5,555 nucleotides of DNA from Cloacimonetes bacterium UBA6081 (GTDB lineage Bacteria > Cloacimonadota > Cloacimonadia > Cloacimonadales > Cloacimonadaceae): the NCBI GenBank assembly GCA_002428685.1, contig DIXL01000005.1, forward strand, positions 1 to 5,555, given 5' to 3'. Positions within the stretch are counted from its first letter, which is position 1. Each line of letters starts with the position of its first letter. The position numbers and the translations under genes are program-made. This document shows positions 1 to 5,555 of the stretch, piece by piece. The notes under the pieces were generated by a model, which saw only the letters and a program-made list of their open reading frames with translations, did not search any database and was not told the origin of the DNA.

Positions 1-1394
1 ACATTGTGATGCAGATTATCCTTCAGGCGTCCAAATCCCAAAGTATTGGCATCAATAAACACCATATTAGCGGGCGGTTTGGGTTTGGACACGACTGGAG
101 CCGGACTGCTGGCTCCAATGTTTGAGGGTAAAATCTGCTTACGAAAGTCCTCACGTCCGCTGGGAGTTCCGGTCTTTAAGTCTCCGTATGTGGTTCGCAC
201 CGGTGTCTCATCGCCAAAGCGTTTTTCAGGGATCGCCTTCTGCAAGCTATCCGTTTCTTCAGCAGGGGCAATCAACCCGGTATATTGGAGTTTTTCACCC
301 TTACCGCCAAAGAGGACGCTATAGATATTGGTGGTAAGCAGCGCACCTATGATTGCCAGGATAAGAATAACCAACAGCCAAAAACCAAATTCGATATGAG
401 TTTTGGGCTTGTCGGTTTTATTGATGGCTTCCATATCGGTAGGATCGGTTTTTTCCATGGTAGTCCAGATTTCATCTTGTTCTAGAGGAGGCAGATTTAC
501 CATGGCAGTTAAAAAGTCGTTTAGTCCCAGAAAGCGTTGCAGGATATTGCGGTGTAGGCACTCTGCAAGGACTTTATTCAGGGACAGGCTAACGCCGGAG
601 ATGTAGATAAATTTCTGGGCAGCCAAGCGTTCGGGACTGTAAATGGTTTTGTAAAATCCGTGGCGGGATAAGGCTTGAGCCAAAATTGTCCCCAGAGCAA
701 AAACTTCCGCACGTTCGTCCCGAACTTCCCAGGTTAGCGCAGAAGATAGGATAATGGCATTATCAGAATCATCCACCATAATGTTGGTGAGAGCAAGTTT
801 ATCCAAAGTAAGCTGCTGCTTATGGATGGCCATTGCCGCTTTAATTAGTTGCAAGGCTATGTGGCGGATAAAATTCTCTGTCATCCGGTCAGGATTATGC
901 TGCTTGATATGAGCCAAAGACACTCCGTGAATAAACTCTGCCACCATAAAAGCCGGATCATGGTGGGGGTCAATTTCCACCACTTTGGCAGTATGCTTAT
1001 CCTTCAGGTTATTCAGCTTTTGCAGGCGCATTTGCAGACCGAAGATGGATTGAACATTACTGAGGCTGGACTTATAAAATATCTTCAGCAGATACTGGTT
1101 TCCATCTTTTTCCACCACATATTTCATCCCTTCGGAGTCTTTATTTAATTCTTTTATAATCCTGTATCCCTTAAAAGTGCTTCCGGGAACCAGCAACATA
1201 GCGTTGGAAATCATTGCCGAAGCAACAGTTAGTTCGTCACGCTCCAGATTATCTGTTTTAACAGCTGAATTAACCACCGTGATTGGTTTGCTTTCTACTT
1301 GTTCAGAGCCAAGGTGAAGGCTTTCACCACAAGCCGGACAGAATTTCGCCTTTTCCGGAACCCTAGTGCCACATGAAATACAATAGTTTGCTAT
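1..1394 (-). CDS. Zinc-ribbon / pseudokinase / membrane / FGE-like fusion protein (partial, C-terminus outside window)
   Basis: This open frame gives 464 codons before leaving the window. Residues 5-22 form a zinc ribbon (C5, C8, C19, C22). Residues about 74-300 resemble a Ser/Thr kinase: K104 in YLLKIF fits the ATP-binding lysine, MVAEFIHGVSL (150-160) fits the hinge region, and EVFALGTIL (230-238) fits the helix-F region. The catalytic loop reads LTLDKLALTNIMV (195-207), so the HRD Asp is lost or displaced although N204 remains. The DFG position reads SSA (217-219). I therefore call it a pseudokinase. A hydrophobic helix at about 337-362 would place the N-terminal part in the cytoplasm. A Pro/Lys-rich linker follows, then NMVFIDANTLGFG (443-455), which resembles the opening of FGE/SUMF1 domains (MVFIPGGTFxMG). 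The rest of that domain is outside the window. No ATG, GTG or TTG lies upstream of the ribbon; ATA at 1394-1392 is the likely start. The gene begins 17 bases after ileS. The kinase fold and membrane helix are fairly sure, the FGE domain less so. Confidence 0.8.
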   Translation of the reverse strand, partial: MANYCISCGTRVPEKAKFCPACGESLHLGSEQVESKPITVVNSAVKTDNLERDELTVASAMISNAMLLVPGSTFKGYRIIKELNKDSEGMKYVVEKDGNQYLLKIFYKSSLSNVQSIFGLQMRLQKLNNLKDKHTAKVVEIDPHHDPAFMVAEFIHGVSLAHIKQHNPDRMTENFIRHIALQLIKAAMAIHKQQLTLDKLALTNIMVDDSDNAIILSSALTWEVRDERAEVFALGTILAQALSRHGFYKTIYSPERLAAQKFIYISGVSLSLNKVLAECLHRNILQRFLGLNDFLTAMVNLPPLEQDEIWTTMEKTDPTDMEAINKTDKPKTHIEFGFWLLVILILAIIGALLTTNIYSVLFGGKGEKLQYTGLIAPAEETDSLQKAIPEKRFGDETPVRTTYGDLKTGTPSGREDFRKQILPSNIGASSPAPVVSKPKPPANMVFIDANTLGFGRLKDNLHHN

Positions 1395-1399
1395 TTTAG

Positions 1400-1405
1400 C
1401 CTCCC
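1400..1405 (-). promoter_or_regulatory. Ribosome binding site for the kinase-like gene
   Basis: GGGAGG on the minus strand lies in the 17-base gap after the ileS stop, five bases before an ATA codon (1394-1392). It has the sequence and spacing of a good Shine-Dalgarno site. No ATG, GTG or TTG lies at a suitable distance in the kinase frame, so this site is the main argument that translation begins at the ATA and that the product starts (M)ANYCISCG. Confidence 0.65.
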
Positions 1406-1411
1406 AAACCT

Positions 1412-4400
1412 CTACATATCGGTTTTTACTATTTGAATCTGGACTTCCAGCGAGTTTATATCCACAATTAACATGTTTGGTAAAGCGTCATCTAATAAAT
1501 CCAGAGTATTAGTCAGGGTTTCGCTCTTGATATAATCCCTGTGTTGTTTTACTGCTTGTGCCACAACCTCTGGCGCAAACAAACGGACTGAAATTTTGTC
1601 CATAATCTCCAATCCCATGTCTTTACGTGCATATTGAATTTTATTTATAAGCTCTCTGGCATAGCCTTCGCTGATCAGGCTTTCGTTCATGCGGGTGTCC
1701 AAAGCTACAAAGAGCTCCTTCTGATGAGCAAATACATAGCCTTCACGAGGGAGAATATGCACTACGATGTCTTCGGCCAGGAGCGGCAAGGTTTGGTTTT
1801 CCACCTGCAAGTTAAAGCTGCCATTTTCCTGTAATTCCAGCAGGGCAGCAGCTCCAGAAACCTTACTGAGAGCGGTTCCTATAGCCTTCATCAGTTTGCC
1901 GTACTTTGGCCCCATGACTTTGAAATCGGGCTTCAATTCATATTGCACAAAGCCATCATCTTCGTTCACAAAGCTAATTTTGTGGATATTCACTTCTTCC
2001 TTCACCAGTTCCAGCATATCGCTAAGATCTGCTTGCAGCTTGGCAGGGACAAACATTTCACCCAGGGGTTGACGCGTCTTTATCTGACAGTCGTTACGGG
2101 CTGTTCGGCCAAGAGACACAACCTCAATCACGCTTTGCATCTTTCTTTCCAGATTTGCATCTATCAAAGCGGGATCAGAGGTGGGATACAGCTCCAGATG
2201 CACGCTTTCACCTGCATTTAGGCTTTGGAAAAGCTCTTCTGCCACATAGGGAGCAAAAGGTGCTATCAGCTTGCTGATTTCCAGCAACACATAATGCAGG
2301 GTTTTATAGGCTGCCACCTTGTCGGCGGTTAGTTCAAAAGCCCAAAAACGGCGTCTGCTGCGACGCACATACCAATTGGAAACTTCGTCTATTACAAAAT
2401 CCTGAAGAGCACGCACTGCTTTGGTAAAATCGTAGGCATCGGTGTATCTCCTAACATCTGCTGTAAGGCTGTGCAGACGTGAGATAATCCAGCGGTCAAT
2501 TTCCTTTTCGCTGCCTTGGATGGCATAAACTTTTGCAGCATCAAAGCCATCGATATTGGCATAGGTGGCGTAGAAAGAATACACATTTTTCAACGTGCCG
2601 ATGAACTTGCCAAGAATTTCCTTCACCCCATCCACATCAAAGCGGGTGGGAACCCAAGGCGGAGAAACCTCCAACAGATACCAGCGGATGGCATCTGCTC
2701 CAAAAGACTGCATCAGCTCTATTGGCTCCACAGAATTACCCTTGGATTTACTCATTTTCTGGCCGTTTTTATCCAGAATCATGTCGTTCACCAAGCAGCT
2801 TTTGTAGCTGGAAACGCCTTTTAGCAAAGTAGAGATAGTCAGCATGGAATAGAACCAACCGCGGGTTTGATCTATACCTTCGGAGATGATATCGGCAGGA
2901 AACAGTTCGGTGTCAAACCGCTCAGCATTTTCAAAGGGATAGTGCCACTGTGCAAAAGGCATGGAACCGCTATCGAACCAGCAGTCTATCACTTCCGGAG
3001 TCCGGTGCATGGTAGAGCCACAACTGCATGCTAACTTTACCTCGTCAATATAGGGTCTGTGCAGTTCTATGTTTTCGGGCACAGCAGAGCCGTCGGCAAG
3101 CTTGCCTTCTTGCTTCAATTGTTCAATTGAGCCGATCGAGCGTTTTTCACCGCAGGCTTCGCACACCCAAATGTTTAAGGGCGTGCCCCAAAAGCGATCG
3201 CGTGATAAAGCCCAATCCACATTGTTTTCCAGCCATTCGCCAAAGCGTTTTTCGCCTACGAAGCTTGGATACCAATTTATCTTGCGGTTATTCTCCAGCA
3301 GTTGGTCTTTGAAATCGGTGGTGCGGATATACCAGCTTTCACGGGCGTAGTAAATCAGCTTGTTATCACAGCGCCAGCAATGCGGATAGCTGTGTTTAAC
3401 CTGTTCGCGTCTATACAGATTACCGCTTTCTTTCAGGTGCCGGATGATGTCCTTGTCCGCATCTTTTACGAAAACTCCAGCCCAAGGCGTAACAGCATCT
3501 ATAAACTTGCCTTCGCCATCCACAGGCTGAATGAAGGGCAGATCGTATTTGCAGCCAAGGCTGTAGTCGTCCTGTCCAAAAGCCGGAGCAGTATGCACAA
3601 TCCCCGTGCCGTCGCTCATAGTTACGTAATCTGCCAGGCCAATATACCAGGCCGGTTTGTCCGCAGGCACAAAAGTAAACAGTGGTTGGTAGGCTTTTCT
3701 TTCCAGTTCGCTGCCCCGCATTTCGGAGATAATTTCCACCTCTTCACCCAATACAGAGAGACGGGCTTTGGCCAAAATCAGTTGCTGTCCATGCTGCAAA
3801 ACCTTCACATAGGTTTCATCGGGGTTTACAGCCAAGGCAACATTGGAAATCAGCGTCCAGGGTGTGGTAGTCCAAGCTAAATAGTAGGTGTTTTCTTCGT
3901 CCAAAGCTTTGAACTTCACAAACACAGAGGGGTCTTCCACATCCTTATAGCCTTGTGCCACTTCATGTGAGGACAGCGGAGTTCCACAACTGGGACAATA
4001 GGGCACAATTTTGTGAGCTTTATAAATCAGGCCCCGCTCAAAGAAGTTGTTCAGAATCCACCAAACAGACTCGATATAATTGTTATCCAAAGTAACATAG
4101 GGATGATCCAGATCGATCCAATAGCCCATCAGTTCTGTCATTTCACGCCACAGCTTTTCGTAGCTGAACACAGAATCACGGCATTTTTTGCAGAATTCTT
4201 TCACACCGTATTCTTCAATGCCGCGTTTATCTTCCAGTCCCAGCAGCTTTTCTACTTCAATTTCCACAGGCAGGCCATGTGTGTCCCATCCGGCTTTGCG
4301 TTTTACCTGGAATCCATTCATGGTTTTATAGCGGCAAATTACATCCTTCAGGGTGCGAGCCATCACATGGTGAATTCCGGGTTTTCCATTGGCTGTGGGA

Positions 4401-4540
4401 GGGCCTTCGTAAAAGATAAACTGCGGCTGGCCTTCACGAAAGTCCACGCTCTTTTGGGCTAACTTATGTTTGTTCCAATAGGCGCGGACACGTGCTTCCA
4501 GGTGTTTGGGGCTTTCTTTCAGATCGATGGTTTTATACAT
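1412..4540 (-). CDS. ileS: Isoleucyl-tRNA synthetase, type 2 (eukaryote-like), GxHH variant
   Basis: This complete class I synthetase of 1042 residues joins isoleucine to tRNA-Ile in the cytoplasm and edits valine errors. The Rossmann-fold signature is at 45-58 (EGPPTANG, then GIHH at 55-58 where HxGH is usual). WDTHGLPVE (85-93) and the KMSKS loop (595-599) are intact. The CP1 editing domain shows the Thr-rich TTTPWTL (224-230) and GTGIVHTAP (311-319), with D325 at the position of the essential editing Asp. Cys pairs at 182/185, 388/391, 460/463 and 505/507 are likely metal sites. The anticodon-binding domain carries NWYVRRSRRRFW (722-733), followed by a long C-terminal region typical of type 2 enzymes. 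The full length and intact motifs argue for a working gene. It starts nine bases after the upstream gene's stop with only a weak ribosome binding site, which suggests coupled translation. The GIHH swap is known in some bacterial type 2 IleRS and is not a sign of decay. Confidence 0.98.
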   Translation of the reverse strand: MYKTIDLKESPKHLEARVRAYWNKHKLAQKSVDFREGQPQFIFYEGPPTANGKPGIHHVMARTLKDVICRYKTMNGFQVKRKAGWDTHGLPVEIEVEKLLGLEDKRGIEEYGVKEFCKKCRDSVFSYEKLWREMTELMGYWIDLDHPYVTLDNNYIESVWWILNNFFERGLIYKAHKIVPYCPSCGTPLSSHEVAQGYKDVEDPSVFVKFKALDEENTYYLAWTTTPWTLISNVALAVNPDETYVKVLQHGQQLILAKARLSVLGEEVEIISEMRGSELERKAYQPLFTFVPADKPAWYIGLADYVTMSDGTGIVHTAPAFGQDDYSLGCKYDLPFIQPVDGEGKFIDAVTPWAGVFVKDADKDIIRHLKESGNLYRREQVKHSYPHCWRCDNKLIYYARESWYIRTTDFKDQLLENNRKINWYPSFVGEKRFGEWLENNVDWALSRDRFWGTPLNIWVCEACGEKRSIGSIEQLKQEGKLADGSAVPENIELHRPYIDEVKLACSCGSTMHRTPEVIDCWFDSGSMPFAQWHYPFENAERFDTELFPADIISEGIDQTRGWFYSMLTISTLLKGVSSYKSCLVNDMILDKNGQKMSKSKGNSVEPIELMQSFGADAIRWYLLEVSPPWVPTRFDVDGVKEILGKFIGTLKNVYSFYATYANIDGFDAAKVYAIQGSEKEIDRWIISRLHSLTADVRRYTDAYDFTKAVRALQDFVIDEVSNWYVRRSRRRFWAFELTADKVAAYKTLHYVLLEISKLIAPFAPYVAEELFQSLNAGESVHLELYPTSDPALIDANLERKMQSVIEVVSLGRTARNDCQIKTRQPLGEMFVPAKLQADLSDMLELVKEEVNIHKISFVNEDDGFVQYELKPDFKVMGPKYGKLMKAIGTALSKVSGAAALLELQENGSFNLQVENQTLPLLAEDIVVHILPREGYVFAHQKELFVALDTRMNESLISEGYARELINKIQYARKDMGLEIMDKISVRLFAPEVVAQAVKQHRDYIKSETLTNTLDLLDDALPNMLIVDINSLEVQIQIVKTDM

Positions 4541-4552
4541 TATTGTGGTTTA
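4538..4552 (-). promoter_or_regulatory. ileS translation start region, probably coupled to the upstream gene
   Basis: The TAA of the upstream 121-residue frame (4552-4550) is followed by nine bases and then the ileS ATG (4540-4538). No clear Shine-Dalgarno sequence is present; the nearest G-rich bases are TTGGA, overlapping the upstream gene's end. In a second frame a TAA overlaps the ileS ATG as TAATG (4542-4538), a classic stop-start coupling arrangement. I infer that ribosomes finishing the upstream gene reinitiate on ileS. Confidence 0.4.
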
Positions 4553-4915
4553 TCCAATCTTCTTTGTGTGCCCCAGTCTGCGATTTCCGGGAGTGTTATT
4601 CCGCGGGTTGCTGGGTTGGTTTCTGGAGTGTTCATGTTCTGGTACCTTAGCGGTAGTTGCAGTGCCTTCTTCCGCGGGTTTTTCTTCAAAAAGCTCACTG
4701 AAGTGCTCTTTAAGTTCCTCGTGTTGTTGCACATATTCTTTCCAATCGGCCATTGCAGGTTCCATTTCCACACAACGTGTGCAAAGCACCAGCAGGTTTT
4801 GTTCGCTTACGCCAATCCAACCGCGTTCATAGCAGTTATCGCAGCTTTTTTTGCGGCGGTGTTTTTTGGCTATTTCCTTAGCGGCTTCCAGATGTTTGTC
4901 ATCAAGCTTAAACAT
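4550..4915 (-). CDS. Small zinc-ribbon-like protein of unknown function
   Basis: I do not recognise this 121-residue protein. It opens with a basic, helix-prone stretch (about 7-24, many Lys and Arg), then a treble-clef or zinc-ribbon-like motif with C25, C28, C45 and C48 (CDNCYERGW ... CTRCV), which probably binds one zinc. Residues about 55-80 are acidic and helix-prone. The tail from about 80 is low in complexity, rich in Pro, Asn and Arg, and probably disordered. The spacing loosely recalls DnaJ-type zinc modules, but no J-domain is present. The ATG is well supported by AAAGGAG five bases upstream. The gene lies directly before ileS in the same direction, so the two are likely co-transcribed; whether they share a function is unknown. 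The C-terminus is uncertain: a second frame from about 4690 to 4540 encodes a more protein-like ending and stops on the ileS ATG. A single-base error in the A5 run of the GAA AAA CCC stretch could explain this. Confidence 0.75.
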   Translation of the reverse strand: MFKLDDKHLEAAKEIAKKHRRKKSCDNCYERGWIGVSEQNLLVLCTRCVEMEPAMADWKEYVQQHEELKEHFSELFEEKPAEEGTATTAKVPEHEHSRNQPSNPRNNTPGNRRLGHTKKIG

Positions 4916-4920
4916 GTTGT

Positions 4921-4927
4921 CTCCTTT
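4921..4927 (-). promoter_or_regulatory. Strong ribosome binding site of the 121-residue gene
   Basis: AAAGGAG on the minus strand sits five bases (ACAAC) before the ATG at 4915-4913. It fixes the start of the small zinc-ribbon gene and shows that the frame is translated independently of the gene upstream of it. Confidence 0.8.
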
Positions 4928-5011
4928 GCCAGAATGCTACTTTGCCATAAGCAGCACATGGGCATACTTGAAGCATTTGGCACCATTCTTTTCAGGTGCG
5001 CTTTTCTGTAA

Positions 5012-5031
5012 AAGGAAATTTTCGTTTCCTT
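5012..5031 (-). terminator. Short hairpin, possible weak terminator or attenuator
   Basis: AAGGAAA and TTTCCTT form a perfect 7-bp stem around a six-base loop, beginning 15 bases after the stop of the 168-residue gene. The stem is A/T-rich with only two G-C pairs, and the run after it is just four T on the minus strand. Complete termination is therefore doubtful. It may act as partial terminator or as an RNA 3' end that separates the first gene from the ileS unit. Confidence 0.3.
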
Positions 5032-5046
5032 GTTTCAAACAGCAGT

Positions 5047-5553
5047 TTAGTTTTTCGGGCTGCGTTTTCCTTTGGGTTTTGCCGGCTCGGTGGGAAGCTG
5101 CGTAACTTCCTCGATTGGCTCTTCTTCTTTGGCAGGGACTTCTCCAAACTGCATAGGGGCGGAAATCACCGTTTTCTTCAGCTCTATCTTTACGATCGGC
5201 TCTAAACGGTGGGTTACTACAAACAGGCTTTTGCTGCGGGATAAGCCAAGCTTTTCCTCTGCGCTTAAAGCCTCTATTTCGCTTAAATTTACCACCCGCT
5301 CAATTTTGCCGGTGGTCATGTCCACGATTTGGACGAAGGCTTGTTTTTCGGCCATGAAGTGAACCTCCATTGTATATTTATCTGGGAATTTTTTGCAGAT
5401 ATCAAGGATGAAAGATATGTAATCGCTGTGGTTTAACCTGTGCCAGGCTCTAAAAGACTTGCATTTGAAGATACGTGGACAGACGGCACAGATTTGGGGT
5501 GCCGGTTCACGATAGTGCTTTAGTTCACAAGTGAAGAGTCTGGTCTTTTTCAT
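5047..5553 (-). CDS. Conserved-looking cysteine-cluster protein of unknown function
   Basis: I do not recognise this 168-residue protein. The N-terminal part has a cysteine cluster (C9, C22, C25, C31, possibly with H13 or H38) that resembles a small metal site. A mixed, probably folded middle follows (about 58-130), with strand-like stretches such as AFVQIVDM and SLFVVTH. The tail from about 137 is rich in Pro, Glu and Lys and ends in a basic, disordered segment. No signal peptide or membrane helix is visible, so a cytoplasmic location is likely. The first ATG is two bases from the window edge; its ribosome binding site and any longer start cannot be seen. An internal ATG (M67, 5355-5353) has an excellent ribosome binding site and could be a second or even the true start, giving 102 residues. 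The cysteine-rich stretch ahead of M67 reads like real protein, so I keep the long form. The gene is co-directional with ileS but separated from the next gene by 131 bases. Confidence 0.7.
   Translation of the reverse strand: MKKTRLFTCELKHYREPAPQICAVCPRIFKCKSFRAWHRLNHSDYISFILDICKKFPDKYTMEVHFMAEKQAFVQIVDMTTGKIERVVNLSEIEALSAEEKLGLSRSKSLFVVTHRLEPIVKIELKKTVISAPMQFGEVPAKEEEPIEEVTQLPTEPAKPKGKRSPKN
5364..5368 (-). promoter_or_regulatory. Internal Shine-Dalgarno before Met67 of the 168-residue gene
   Basis: GGAGG on the minus strand lies eight bases before the ATG of residue 67 (5355-5353). It overlaps codons 62-63 (ATG GAG). The match and spacing are as good as at the best start in this window. It may drive a shorter 102-residue product lacking the cysteine cluster, or it may be a chance result of the Met-Glu-Val codons. 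Confidence 0.4.
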
Positions 5554-5555
5554 AA

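Larger units (their letters stand above)
4916..5046 (-). other. Intergenic region between the two small genes
   Basis: This is the only sizeable gap in the window. It holds the ribosome binding site of the downstream gene and a short inverted repeat. I searched the minus strand for paired -35 and -10 elements and found none I would defend: a TTGAAA near 5036 has no acceptable -10 box at the right distance. Promoter motifs in this lineage may differ from the E. coli pattern, so a start site here cannot be excluded. Confidence 0.5.

Noticed and set aside
211..227. An exact 17-base repeat shared with 3237-3253 (tcgccaaagcgtttttc).
   Set aside because: Both copies are coding and specify similar residues (EKRFGD in the kinase-like protein, EKRFGE in IleRS). 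There are only two copies and no flanking symmetry, so this is shared codon choice and not a repeat element.
3302..3880. A 192-codon open frame on the plus strand, and another of 181 codons at 4466-5011.
   Set aside because: Both lie opposite well-supported minus-strand genes (ileS, and the zinc-ribbon gene plus ileS start). They have no ribosome binding site or recognisable motif, and are antisense shadows.
4541..4560. A T-box or other leader RNA controlling ileS.
   Set aside because: ileS starts nine bases after the previous gene, leaving no room for a leader, and the 131-base gap further upstream shows no T-box consensus or strong terminator.
4541..4773. A separate 77-codon minus-strand gene overlapping the zinc-ribbon gene and ending on the ileS ATG.
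   Set aside because: Its ATG has no ribosome binding site and its N-terminal half is an out-of-frame reading of the zinc-ribbon gene. Only its last part looks protein-like, so I treat it as a possible alternative C-terminus and not as its own gene.
4938..5060. A -1 frame open from the end of the 168-residue gene through the gap to TAG at 4940-4938, which would add about 38 residues after an AAAAAC run just before the stop.
   Set aside because: An open run of this length is expected fairly often by chance. The heptamer is G AAA AAC, not a good slippery site, and the hairpin lies too far downstream to stimulate frameshifting. The basic tail ending at 5047 looks like a normal C-terminus.

Overview
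All four recognisable genes in this window lie on the minus strand and read from high to low coordinates. In transcription order they are: a 168-residue protein with an N-terminal cysteine cluster (5553-5047), a 121-residue protein with a CxxC...CxxC zinc-ribbon-like motif (4915-4550), a complete isoleucyl-tRNA synthetase, ileS (4540-1412), and a membrane-anchored kinase-like protein that runs off the left edge (1394 to beyond 1). The last three are tightly packed, with gaps of 9 and 17 bases, and look like one transcription unit. A 130-base gap with a small hairpin separates the first gene from the second. I see no tRNA, rRNA, insertion sequence, CRISPR array or phage gene, and the plus strand holds only shadows of the minus-strand genes.

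The organism is a bacterium with moderate G+C. Its IleRS is the long eukaryote-like type (type 2), and its signature motif reads GIHH instead of the usual HxGH. From memory, this variant occurs in Bacteroidetes and relatives. The kinase-like gene appears to fuse a zinc ribbon, a degenerate Ser/Thr kinase fold, one membrane helix and the start of a formylglycine-generating-enzyme-like (SUMF1/FGE) domain. Fusions of this style suggest the FCB group or a Cloacimonadota-like candidate lineage. That placement is an inference and is not proven by the window.

IleS is the only protein here with a secure function: charging tRNA-Ile in the cytoplasm. The two small upstream proteins cannot be assigned a function. 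The kinase-like protein probably senses or scaffolds across the inner membrane rather than phosphorylating, because its HRD and DFG catalytic residues are missing.

The points most worth a second look are these: (i) the kinase-like gene has no ATG, GTG or TTG that would keep its zinc ribbon, and appears to start at an AUA codon behind a good Shine-Dalgarno sequence; (ii) its pseudokinase-membrane-FGE architecture; (iii) the GIHH motif of IleRS, a form linked to very high mupirocin resistance; (iv) uncertain ends in both small genes, namely a strong internal ribosome binding site in one and a competing C-terminal frame ending in a TAATG overlap with ileS in the other.
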